From Pseudonocardia sp. DSM 110487 (GTDB lineage Bacteria; Actinomycetota; Actinomycetes; Mycobacteriales; Pseudonocardiaceae), in assembly GCF_019468565.1 (NCBI RefSeq), contig NZ_CP080521.1:3348001-3412000 (forward strand): a stretch of 64,000 nucleotides of DNA. Direction: 5' to 3'. Position 1 is the stretch's first letter. The number at the start of each line of letters is the position of its first letter. The translations under genes and the position numbers were made by a program. Positions 51,848 through 59,503 of this stretch are shown here, in pieces. Below the pieces are notes generated by a model. That model saw only the letters and a program-made list of their open reading frames with translations, was not told the DNA's origin and ran no database searches.

Positions 51848-52675
51848 ATGAACGCAGATATCTCAGTGCTGGCCGCGAGCGGGAAGTCGGGCCGGCGGGT
51901 GGTCGCGGCACTGCGGGCGGCCGGGCACACGGTGCGGGCCGCGTCCCGGACCGCGGAGGTCCGCTTCGACTGGCAGGACCCGCGCACCTGGCCCGCGGTG
52001 ACCGACGGGGCGGGAGCGCTCTACCTCGTCGCCCCCGAGGACCCCGCCCCGGTGCGGCAGTTCGTCGACCTCGTGCAGGAGTCGGGCGTGAAGCGCGTCG
52101 TGCTTCTCTCGGGCCGGGCGAGGGAGGTGTGGGGTGACCGTTTCGGGCACGCCATGGCGGCGGCCGAGGACGCCATCCGGGGCAGCGACCTGAGCTGGAC
52201 GATCCTGGGGGCCAACAACTTCATGCAGAACTTCACCGAGGACCTCTGGTACGAGCCGCTGCTGGCCGGCAGGCTCGCCCTGCCCACCGGCGGGGTGCCC
52301 GAGCCGTTGGTCGACCTCGATGACGTCGCCGCGGTCGCGGCGAGGCTGCTCACGTCCGACGAGTACGCGGGCCGCACGGTCGAGGTGTCGGGTCCGGCCG
52401 CGCTGACGTTCGCCGAGGCCGTGGCCACCATCGCGGCCGCGGCCGGCCGGCCGATCCGGTTCGAGGAGCTCACCCCTGCGGCATACGCGGACGAGCTGCG
52501 CGCGGCAGGCCTCGATGAGGAGTGGGTCGCGTTGCTGGGCGGCTTGCTCGAGCTGATGCGCGAGGGACACGTCGCCGCCCCCACGACCGGGGTCGAGGAC
52601 GTGCTGGGCCGGCCACCGCGCTCGTTCGCGGACTGGGTGGCGGAGATCGCACCCAGCGGGGTGTGGGGGAGCTGA
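51848..52675 (+). CDS. NmrA-like NAD(P)-binding protein
   Basis: 275 residues from the ATG at 51848. ISVLAASGKSGRRVVAALRAAGHTV is a Rossmann loop of the NmrA/atypical SDR kind (here ASGKSG for GxxGxxG). LVAPEDPAPVRQFVDLVQESGVKRVVLLSG and LGANNFMQNF follow. Tyr-x-x-x-Lys is absent, as in NmrA. Relatives act as redox sensors or quinone reductases (QOR2-like). The frame is open back through the MITE, but that part has no coding character. Confidence 0.88.
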   Translation: MNADISVLAASGKSGRRVVAALRAAGHTVRAASRTAEVRFDWQDPRTWPAVTDGAGALYLVAPEDPAPVRQFVDLVQESGVKRVVLLSGRAREVWGDRFGHAMAAAEDAIRGSDLSWTILGANNFMQNFTEDLWYEPLLAGRLALPTGGVPEPLVDLDDVAAVAARLLTSDEYAGRTVEVSGPAALTFAEAVATIAAAAGRPIRFEELTPAAYADELRAAGLDEEWVALLGGLLELMREGHVAAPTTGVEDVLGRPPRSFADWVAEIAPSGVWGS

Positions 52676-52729
52676 TCTCTGTCGGTGGGTCCGTGCATGA
52701 TGCCCCCGGTCGAGTGAGGGGAGCAACGG

Positions 52730-53440
52730 ATGACGGACGCACCGGCAGCGCTGTCGGAGCAGGACCTGGCGGCAGCACGCGCAGAGCTGGCGGAGGGCAG
52801 GCCGTTCCCGGTGTGGTTCACCGCGGCGGCCGTCGGGGTGCCGGTGGGCGGCTCGGCGAAGGTCGTGTCGATCGGCGAGCCGGCCGAGGGCGACTTCGTC
52901 GAGGTCCGGCCCACCGGCACCAAGGACACGGTGTTCTGCTCGCCGAACGAGCTCACCCGCACCCGGCCGCCGCGGCGGCGGGCGCAGAAGGCCGCAGACA
53001 AGGTGGCGGACATGCCGGCGGAGAAGCCGCTGCCTGCCCCGACGCCGCCTGCCCCGAGATCACCCGCACCGAGGCCGCAGGCCCGTCAGGAGAGCCGCGC
53101 CCCGTCGCCGGACCGCAACGGCTCCTCGCCTGCCGCCGAGGAGCAGAAGCCGGCGCGTCCCCGCACCGTCGCGCGCCCCGCCGAGGTCACCGTCACGCTG
53201 AGCAGCACGGTCGAGGGCGAGTGGACGGTGGAGGTCGTCACCGGGCGCAAGCGCACCGTGCGGCCAACGCCGGTGCAGTCCGCCGAGGTGGCCAAGGCCG
53301 CCCGGTCCCTGCCCCCTGCCGTTGCCGAGGCGATCGAGTCGTCACTCGCGGCGGCCCGGCAGCGCCAGATCGAGCGGGTGGAACGGCTGCGGGCCGAGCT
53401 CGACGCGGCGCAACGAGCTCTGCAGGACCTGTCGGGCTGA
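52730..53440 (+). CDS. DUF6319-like hypothetical protein
   Basis: 236 residues, ribosome site GAGGGGAGC. An N-terminal domain (LAEGRPFPVWFTAAAVGVPVGGSAKVVSIG, VRPTGTKDTVFCSPNEL) and a C-terminal domain (VTVTLSSTVEGEWTVEVVTGRKRTVRPTPV, helical end RQRQIERVERLRAELDAAQRALQ) flank a Pro/Ala-rich linker of about 70 residues. I recognise it as an actinobacterial family (probably DUF6319) without known role; the helical end could form a coiled coil. Confidence 0.75.
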   Translation: MTDAPAALSEQDLAAARAELAEGRPFPVWFTAAAVGVPVGGSAKVVSIGEPAEGDFVEVRPTGTKDTVFCSPNELTRTRPPRRRAQKAADKVADMPAEKPLPAPTPPAPRSPAPRPQARQESRAPSPDRNGSSPAAEEQKPARPRTVARPAEVTVTLSSTVEGEWTVEVVTGRKRTVRPTPVQSAEVAKAARSLPPAVAEAIESSLAAARQRQIERVERLRAELDAAQRALQDLSG

Positions 53441-53463
53441 CGGCGGCCGCGTGAGCGCAGGCG

Positions 53464-54255
53464 TCAGGACTGCGGGCCCACCGGCTTGCGCAGGACGTTG
53501 CCCGTGGCGCGCCCCTTGCGGGCCAGCCGGGCGGCCGTGCGCAGGGTGCGGCGCGGCAGTTCGAGCACGTCGACCACGGCCCGGTAGCGCCACCCCGGCA
53601 CCGAGAGGGTGCGTCCCTTCGCGAGGTCGGTGAGGCAGGTGTCCACCACCGCCGACGGGTCCAGCCCGTCCCGGGACGCGTCCGGGGGCGCGGGGAACAT
53701 CGCGTTCCGCAGCTGGCCCGCCACCAGCGCGATCATGCGGACGCCGGTGCCCTCGAGCGAGGAGGCGACCGTATCGGTGAACGACAGCACCCACGCCTTG
53801 CTCGCGGCGTACGCGTCGCCCTTCCCGGCGAGGTACCCGGCGAAGCTCGCCACGTTGATCACCGCGCCCCGGTGCCGGTCGATCATCCCGGGCAGCGCGG
53901 AGCGGGTGAGCCGCATCAGCGCCGTGATGTTGACATCGATCTCGGCCTGCAGCTTCGCGACGTCGGCCACCGTGAACTCGGTCTCGCCGCTGACGCCCGC
54001 GTTGTTCACGAGCATGTCGACCGGCCGGTCCCGGTCCTCCAACCGGGCCTGCACCGCGGCGAGACCCCTTTCGTCGGTCAGGTCGGCCACCAGCACCTCG
54101 ACGTTCCTCCCCGGCCCGCGGAGGAACGTCGCGACGCGCTCCAGCCCTGTCTGGTCGCGGTCGACCAGCACGAGGTCGTGGCCGTCGTGGGCGAGCCGCG
54201 AGGCGAAGGCGGAGCCGAGCCCGCGGCTGGCACCGGTGACGAGGGCGATAGGCAT
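53464..54255 (-). CDS. short-chain dehydrogenase/reductase
   Basis: 263 residues from the ATG at 54255. Classical SDR: LVTGASRGLGSAFASRL, VLVDRDQTGLERVA (acidic, so NAD(H) possible), VADLTDE, LVNNAGVSGE, VINVASFAGYLAG, YAASKAWVLSF. Resembles the SDR group acting on lipids or long-chain alcohols in mycolic-type actinobacteria; the C-terminus (LPRRTLRTAARLARKGRATGNVLRK) is basic and could touch membranes. The ATG lies 7 nt behind TAGCCT, giving a leaderless mRNA. Confidence 0.9.
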   Translation of the reverse strand: MPIALVTGASRGLGSAFASRLAHDGHDLVLVDRDQTGLERVATFLRGPGRNVEVLVADLTDERGLAAVQARLEDRDRPVDMLVNNAGVSGETEFTVADVAKLQAEIDVNITALMRLTRSALPGMIDRHRGAVINVASFAGYLAGKGDAYAASKAWVLSFTDTVASSLEGTGVRMIALVAGQLRNAMFPAPPDASRDGLDPSAVVDTCLTDLAKGRTLSVPGWRYRAVVDVLELPRRTLRTAARLARKGRATGNVLRKPVGPQS

Positions 54256-54262
54256 GACCGGG

Positions 54263-54268
54263 AGGCTA
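54263..54268 (-). promoter_or_regulatory. -10 box of a leaderless transcript (SDR)
   Basis: TAGCCT on the minus strand, 7 nt before the ATG at 54255; it overlaps the stop codon region of the upstream flippase-like gene (stop at 54266). Confidence 0.5.
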
Positions 54269-55849
54269 ATGCCCCGGGGCCGGAGCCCGGCTGTGCCCCC
54301 GCAACCGGACAACGACGACATGTGCCGCCATCACCAGCTGGACGACCACGTAGCCCACCGCCACCGGTAGCGCCGCCGTCGCGGCATCGTCCGGAGCACC
54401 GCCGGCCACCGGCACGAAGAGGACGGTCACCAGCACCAGGAACGTGCTGGTGAGGTGCAGCCGCGCGTACGCCATGCCGCGCCCCGATGCGGTGCGCACC
54501 CCGAGCTCGTGCACGACGATCAGCCGGAACGCCTGCCCGAGCAGCAGCAGGCGGAGCACATCGGCCGCCGCCGCATACCCCGCACCGAAGACCGACAAGC
54601 CCGGCCCCGCGAGCAGCGCGCCCACCGCGAGCAGCGGCAGGAAGATCACCAGGAGGCGCCTCCGGGCCGAGGACGCCAGCTCCGCGGCGCGTTCCGGCGC
54701 TCTGGCCCAGATGGCGGTGAGCGAATGCGTGTAGTAGGTGGCGGCGGTCTCCAGGACGACCGTTGCCTGCCACGCGACGAAGAACGCCGCACCGATCTCC
54801 GGCCCGAACCGCAGGATCACGACCAGCGGCACCTGGTTGAGCAGCAGGGTGTATCCCATCTGGGCCGCCGCCGTCGGTCCGAGGAAGCCCACCACCTCCG
54901 ACCGGCCGGGCATGATCCCACCGCAGGCTTTGCGGCCGTAGCGGCGCACGGCCACCAGTAGGACGACGGAACCGACGGCGATCCACACCACGATCGGCCC
55001 GACCCACGACAGGACGACCCCCTGCGCGCCGAGCGCGGTGCCCAGCACGACGAGCAGGGTGATCCGCACGACCGCGAACAGGCCGTTGCGCCACACGCAC
55101 CACCATGGCTTGCCGATCGCCACGAGGATGTAGTCGTGGACGACGAACGCGCCCCAGCCCGCGGCCGCGAGCGTGAACAGGCACACGCCGACGGAGAGCG
55201 ACCCGTCCACACCGGCGGCGGTGCGAGCCAGCTCGGGTACCGCCAGCACATAGCCGAGGCCGACGAGCCCGGCCAGCGGCATGATCAGCAGCAGGCTCCG
55301 CCACACCAGCGGTGGGGCGTGGCAGCCCGCGACCGGGAGCCAGCGCATCAGCCCGAGGCCGAGGTTCAGCTGCGTGATGCCCGCGATCAGGATGAAGGCG
55401 GACACGACGGCGGCCGCGAGTCCCACTTCGGCCTGCGGCAGGAGGCGGGCGGCGATGAGCCAGCTCGCGAGTCCCGCCAGCGCGCCGAGCGCGGAACTGA
55501 TCGACATGGCGGCGCCCCCGCCCGCCTGGCCCGTCGATTTCGTGCCATCGCCCGCCGCGCCCGGGAGTGCGAACACGATCGGCTGGGTCGGCAGCTCTGC
55601 GATCACGAACCCGCCGCGCTGCGCCGACGGCGAGCCCGCCAGTCGGAGGGGCGTGGTCGCCACCTCGGTGCACGGGAGCCCCGCAGGGCGCCGGCGTGAT
55701 CGCGCCTGCGGGCGCGTTGGCAGCACGATCGGAACCGTCGGGCTCGGATCGAGAGGGGTCGCGTGTCGTTCCCGCTCTGTCACCGGGCCGCTCCCCATCG
55801 CGACGGCATTGATCGCTACCTCCCGCACCCGCAATAGCAGTTGCGTCAC
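54266..55849 (-). CDS. polysaccharide-flippase-like membrane protein
   Basis: Up to 527 residues from the GTG at 55849; the first 105 or so are hydrophilic and low complexity, so an internal start such as the ATG at 55798 is possible. Twelve or more membrane segments follow, beginning ALGALAGLASWLIAARLLPQAEVGLAAAVVSA, the pattern of Wzx/MATE-like lipid-linked oligosaccharide flippases. LLLNQVPLVVILRFGPEIGAAFFVAWQA and GLSVFGAGYAAAADVLRLLLLGQAFR agree. No glycosyltransferase or polymerase gene is adjacent, so the cargo is unknown. Confidence 0.8.
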   Translation of the reverse strand: MTQLLLRVREVAINAVAMGSGPVTERERHATPLDPSPTVPIVLPTRPQARSRRRPAGLPCTEVATTPLRLAGSPSAQRGGFVIAELPTQPIVFALPGAAGDGTKSTGQAGGGAAMSISSALGALAGLASWLIAARLLPQAEVGLAAAVVSAFILIAGITQLNLGLGLMRWLPVAGCHAPPLVWRSLLLIMPLAGLVGLGYVLAVPELARTAAGVDGSLSVGVCLFTLAAAGWGAFVVHDYILVAIGKPWWCVWRNGLFAVVRITLLVVLGTALGAQGVVLSWVGPIVVWIAVGSVVLLVAVRRYGRKACGGIMPGRSEVVGFLGPTAAAQMGYTLLLNQVPLVVILRFGPEIGAAFFVAWQATVVLETAATYYTHSLTAIWARAPERAAELASSARRRLLVIFLPLLAVGALLAGPGLSVFGAGYAAAADVLRLLLLGQAFRLIVVHELGVRTASGRGMAYARLHLTSTFLVLVTVLFVPVAGGAPDDAATAALPVAVGYVVVQLVMAAHVVVVRLRGHSRAPAPGH

Positions 55850-56172
55850 CCTATCGGGGTAGCAAATCGAGCGTTAGGGGACCCTTAGTTCTGCACGCAA
55901 GGTCCTGGTCACGCCGTTGAGGGGATGCCGGCATCAGGCTTTCGGGTTGACGACCGCGTCCAGCGCGGCCAGGGCCTCCCGCCGGGCCACCGAGATCGTG
56001 TCGGGGCGGGGGAAGCGGTGGGCGATGTCGAGCCGGTCGAGCGCGGCGCTGCAGACGCCGAGGACGTCGGCGCCTCTGGCCGGAGCGGATGGCCGCCAGT
56101 GCGGCTCGGCGCGCCTCGGCGTCGTACGCGCGATCAGTGTCGCGTTCGCCACCGACGATTTCCGCGACGCGC
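55850..56172. other. gap without a convincing gene
   Basis: 323 bp between the flippase-like start and the tRNA. It must hold the flippase promoter. A minus-strand frame running from the tRNA to about 55934 has a plausible-looking end (ALDRLDIAHRFPRPDTISVARREALAALDA), but its N-terminus is the translated tRNA. If it was ever a gene it is a remnant. Confidence 0.4.
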
Positions 56173-56248
56173 TGGTGCCCCCGGTGGGATTCGAACCCAC
56201 ACTGGACGCTGTTTGAGAGCGCGGCCTCTGCCGTTGGGCTACGGGGGC
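56173..56248 (-). tRNA. tRNA with anticodon CAA (Leu), class I shape, CCA encoded
   Basis: 76 nt including CCA (56175-56173). Acceptor GCCCCCG pairs with CGGGGGC, discriminator A at 56176. The D loop contains GG. The anticodon stem is GCGCT/AGCGT with loop CTCAAAC; anticodon CAA at 56215-56213 is exactly position 34-36. The T arm is GTGGG-TTCGAAT-CCCAC. The variable loop is only CCAGT (5 nt). By anticodon it reads UUG (Leu), yet bacterial tRNA-Leu normally carries a long variable arm. It lies divergently upstream of pdtaR. Confidence 0.9.
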
Positions 56249-56344
56249 TGACCGGTCACAGACTTTAGCGCGTGCCTGCTGTTGGACACTTTCCACCCTG
56301 CCACCGGATCGGCGGGATCACAGTTCGGCCAGGCAGACGGCCGG

Positions 56345-56350
56345 TATTCT
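56345..56350 (+). promoter_or_regulatory. probable -10 box of pdtaR
   Basis: TATTCT, 41 nt before the GTG start. A weak TTCGGC lies 15 nt upstream of it. The gene also has a ribosome site (GAAGGAGA), so this mRNA is led. Confidence 0.45.
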
Positions 56351-56391
56351 GAATCCTTCCGGTACAACCCCCGGCGAAGGAGAGCAGCCCT

Positions 56392-57024
56392 GTGAGCCAG
56401 CAGGTGTCCGAGCAGAACTCCGCGGACGAGGCCCGACCGGCCGCCGGTCTGCGCGTGCTCGTGGTGGAGGACGAGGCCCTCATCCGCCTCGACCTCACGG
56501 AGATGCTGACCGAGGAAGGCTACGTCATCGCTGGTGAGGCGGGCGACGGCGAGCAGGCCGTCGAGCTCGCCCGCGAGCTCAGGCCCGACCTGGTCATCAT
56601 GGACGTGAAGATGCCGAAGGTCGACGGCATCGCGGCCGCGGGGTCGATCGTCGAGGAGAAGATCGCGCCCGTCGTCATGCTGACGGCGTTCAGCCAGCGC
56701 GACCTCATCGAGCAGGCGCGGGACGCCGGCGCGATGGCGTACCTGGTCAAGCCGTTCGCGCGGCACGAGCTGGTGCCTGCCATCGAGCTGGCGGTGTCCC
56801 GGTTCGCGGAGAAGCGGGCGCTCGAGGACGAGGTGGCCACGCTCACCGACCGGCTCGAGACGCGCAAGACCGTCGACCGCGCCAAGGGCCTGCTGATGAC
56901 GCGGCAGAGCATGACCGAGCCGGAGGCGTTCCGCTGGATCCAGCGCACCGCGATGGACCGCAGGACCACGATGAAAGCGGTCGCGGAGGCCATCGTCGAC
57001 GGGTTGGCCGCGCCGAAGTCCTGA
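56392..57024 (+). CDS. pdtaR: ANTAR-domain response regulator (antiterminator)
   Basis: 210 residues. The receiver domain has acidic pair VVEDEALIR, phospho-acceptor D71 in VIMDVKMPKVDG, T98 in VMLTAF and K120 in YLVKPF. The C-terminal ANTAR RNA-binding domain (about 145-205) reads VDRAKGLLMTRQSMTEPEAFRWIQRTAMDRRTTMKAVAEAIVDG. When phosphorylated, such proteins bind paired hairpins in nascent RNA and prevent termination. The partner histidine kinase (PdtaS) is not adjacent, as in mycobacteria. Confidence 0.94.
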   Translation: MSQQVSEQNSADEARPAAGLRVLVVEDEALIRLDLTEMLTEEGYVIAGEAGDGEQAVELARELRPDLVIMDVKMPKVDGIAAAGSIVEEKIAPVVMLTAFSQRDLIEQARDAGAMAYLVKPFARHELVPAIELAVSRFAEKRALEDEVATLTDRLETRKTVDRAKGLLMTRQSMTEPEAFRWIQRTAMDRRTTMKAVAEAIVDGLAAPKS

Positions 57025-57174
57025 GACTCATGAACGTTGCGGTCCGGTAAAGGACGTGCCGTCGATGATGACTCTGTCGCTCGCTTTCCCTTAACGTCCG
57101 CCCGTCTCCCGGAACGGGGGGCGAGCGTGGGCGGTCCCGCGGGGAGCCCGGGGGCGGTACGGAAGGACATGGAC

Positions 57175-58398
57175 ATGAGTCGGAATCGGAAGGTGCTCGC
57201 GCTCGCCGCGACACTGGCCGGAGCCATGGTGCTCGCGGCGTGTGGCGGCGGCGGCGGTGGTGACACCGGCGGTGCCGCGCCGACGCAGCAGCGTGCAGAG
57301 CCGACGCAGGCGCCGTTCACGCCGCCGGCCGACGCGGAGCTCCCGGCCGGTGACGGCCAGGGGCAGTGCAGCGGCGACCCGACGATCGCCTACGTCGGCA
57401 CGATCGCGGGCGCGAACGCGGGGCTGGGCATCGCGATCAAGCAGGCGGTCCAGCTCGCCATCGAGGAGCACAACCAGGCCAACGCAGGCTGCCAGGTCTC
57501 CTACAAGGAGTTCGACACCGCCGGCTCCCCGCAGACCGCGCTCGCTCCCACGGTCGCCGCCATCAACGACCCGACGATCCTCGGGATCGTCGGGCTGCCC
57601 TTCTCCGGCGAGTCCGAGGCCGTCGGCCCGGCGCTCTCGGAGGCGGGCCTGGTCTCGGTCACCCCGTCCGCCACGCGGCCCGACCTCACGACGAAGGGGT
57701 TCACCCACTTCTTCCGCGGCCTGGGCAACGACGCGGTGCAGGGGCCCTCGGCCGCCCGGTTCATCACCGGCACCCTCGGCGCGCAGAGCGTCTGCGTGAT
57801 CCGCGACGACAGCGCGTACGGCCAGGGTCTCGCCACCGAGCTGACCAACGCCCTCGGTGCTGCCGCCACCTGCCAGGAGGAGGTCAAGACCGGTCAGCGC
57901 GAGTTCTCCGCGGCGATCGGCACGATCCAGTCCGGGAACCCGGACGCGATCTTCTACGCCGGCTACTACGACGAGGGTGCCCCGCTCGCCCAGCAGCTGC
58001 GCGACGCCGGCATCGAGGCCGACATCGTCGTGCCGGACGGCGTGAAGGACCCGATCTTCGTCCAGAACGCGGGTGAGGCGTCCGACGGCGTCTACATGAC
58101 CTGCCCGTGCCTGCCCGGCGACGTGTTCCCCGAGTTCACCGGGGCCTACAAGGCACGCTGGAACGTCGACCCGCAGACGTACTCGGCCGAGGCGTACGAC
58201 GCCACGACGATCCTGCTGCGCGGCCTCGACCAGGGCATCGCCGACCGTCCGGCGCTGCTCGAGCACGTGCGCAACTACCAGGGCCAGGGCCTGACCAAGC
58301 GGTTCCAGTGGAACGCGAACGGTGAGCTGAACGAGACACCGGTGTGGAGCTATGTCGTGAAGGACGGCCAGATCCAGCGGCTGTCGCCGATCGAGTAG
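57175..58398 (+). CDS. livK: branched-chain amino-acid-type ABC substrate-binding lipoprotein
   Basis: 407 residues from the ATG at 57175 (ribosome site GGAAGGAC, 7 nt spacing; the ATG at 57169 would be too close). Lipobox VLAAC with Cys23, then a Gly/Thr/Pro-rich linker to about residue 60. Periplasmic-binding type I fold: IAYVGTIAGANAGLGIAIKQAVQLAIEEHN, GLPFSGESEAVGPALSEAGLVSVTPSAT and VIRDDSAYGQGLATEL. Ligands of this family include Leu/Ile/Val and many other amino or carboxylic acids. A strong hairpin separates it from the permease genes, which favours excess of the binding protein. Confidence 0.93.
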   Translation: MSRNRKVLALAATLAGAMVLAACGGGGGGDTGGAAPTQQRAEPTQAPFTPPADAELPAGDGQGQCSGDPTIAYVGTIAGANAGLGIAIKQAVQLAIEEHNQANAGCQVSYKEFDTAGSPQTALAPTVAAINDPTILGIVGLPFSGESEAVGPALSEAGLVSVTPSATRPDLTTKGFTHFFRGLGNDAVQGPSAARFITGTLGAQSVCVIRDDSAYGQGLATELTNALGAAATCQEEVKTGQREFSAAIGTIQSGNPDAIFYAGYYDEGAPLAQQLRDAGIEADIVVPDGVKDPIFVQNAGEASDGVYMTCPCLPGDVFPEFTGAYKARWNVDPQTYSAEAYDATTILLRGLDQGIADRPALLEHVRNYQGQGLTKRFQWNANGELNETPVWSYVVKDGQIQRLSPIE

Positions 58399-58426
58399 CG
58401 GCACGAGTCAGGCGTCAAGTAAAGCG

Positions 58427-58476
58427 GTGACTACGAGCGCGGCCCCGGACGGCTCCGGGGCCGCGCCCGTAGTCAC
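58427..58476 (+). terminator. long hairpin between binding protein and permease genes
   Basis: Arms 58427-58435/58468-58476 (GTGACTACG/CGTAGTCAC) and 58439-58449/58454-58464 (GCGGCCCCGGA/TCCGGGGCCGC) stack with small 3-nt internal loops around a CGGC tetraloop; 20 bp in total. It lies in the 100-bp gap inside an obvious operon. Likely a partial terminator or an mRNA 3' stabiliser for livK. It is also the kind of structure an antiterminator could act on. Confidence 0.75.
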
Positions 58477-58498
58477 TTGAAGACGGGAAACACCCCCT

Positions 58499-59503
58499 GT
58501 GATCACCCACGTCACGAGCGTGCTCGCGCAGGACCCGCTGATCGACTTCAACTTCGAGTTGCTGGTCGACCGGTTCTGGGCCAACACCATCGACGGCCTG
58601 TCCTACGGCTCCATCTACGCCCTGGTGGCAATCGGATACACCCTGGTCTACGGCGTCCTACGATTGATCAACTTCGCGCACAGCGAGATCTTCGTCATCG
58701 GCGTCTTCGCCGCCTACTTCGCGTTCGTCGCAATGGGGTTCAGCCCCGGTCAGTCGCCCGACCTGGGGATCGTCGCGCTGGTCGGGTCGCTGCTGCTCGC
58801 CGCGCTGGTGGCGATGGCCGCGTCGGGCGGTGCCGCCGTGCTGCTGGAGCGGATCGCGTACCGGCCGCTGCGGAAACGGGGCGCCCCCTCGCTGGTCTTC
58901 CTGATCACCGCGATCGGCGCGTCGTTCGCCATCCAGCAGATCTTCCTGATCACGCTCGGCGCCAACTCGCAACCGACGATCCGGCTGCTGCGCCCGACCG
59001 AGGTGTTCGAGGTCTTCGGCGCGCGGGTCACGAACATCCAGATCATGACGGTCGTCGCGGCGATCGTGCTGATGGTCGTCGCCGACACGTTCGTCAACCG
59101 CACCCGCCTCGGGAGGGGCGTCAGGGCGGTGTCCCAGGACCCGGCGACGGCCACGCTGATGGGCGTCAACCGCGAGCGCGTCTTCATGCTCACGTTCCTG
59201 CTCGGCGGCGTGCTTGCCGGCGCGGCCGCGCTGTTCTACATCATGACCATCCCGGCGGCGGCGGTGTACAACGGCGGCTTCCTGCTCGGCATCAAGGCGT
59301 TCACCGCCGCGGTGCTCGGCGGGATCGGGAACCTGCGCGGCGCCCTGCTCGGAGGGCTGGTGCTGGGCGTCGTCGAGAACTACGGCCAGTCGTTCTTCGG
59401 CGGCGAGTGGCGCGATGTCATCGCATTCGTGCTGCTGATCATCGTGCTGATGTTCCGGCCGACCGGCATCCTCGGTGAGTCGCTCGCGAAGGCGCGCGCA
59501 TGA
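58499..59503 (+). CDS. livH: branched-chain amino-acid ABC permease LivH
   Basis: 334 residues from the GTG at 58499. After a 30-residue N-terminus the LivH fold begins IDGLSYGSIYALVAIGYTLVYGVLRLINFAHSEIF. Later GRGVRAVSQDPATATLMGVN (EAA-like coupling loop), GFLLGIKAFTAAVLGGIGNLRGALLGGLVLGVVE. About eight membrane segments. The stop overlaps the livM ATG by 4 nt. Confidence 0.95.
   Translation: MITHVTSVLAQDPLIDFNFELLVDRFWANTIDGLSYGSIYALVAIGYTLVYGVLRLINFAHSEIFVIGVFAAYFAFVAMGFSPGQSPDLGIVALVGSLLLAALVAMAASGGAAVLLERIAYRPLRKRGAPSLVFLITAIGASFAIQQIFLITLGANSQPTIRLLRPTEVFEVFGARVTNIQIMTVVAAIVLMVVADTFVNRTRLGRGVRAVSQDPATATLMGVNRERVFMLTFLLGGVLAGAAALFYIMTIPAAAVYNGGFLLGIKAFTAAVLGGIGNLRGALLGGLVLGVVENYGQSFFGGEWRDVIAFVLLIIVLMFRPTGILGESLAKARA

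Noticed and set aside
55934..56296. A 120-codon minus-strand frame around the tRNA
   Set aside because: Its N-terminal part is the translated tRNA sequence (the familiar VAQRQRPRSQT-like artefact). The remainder has no ribosome site or recognisable domain.
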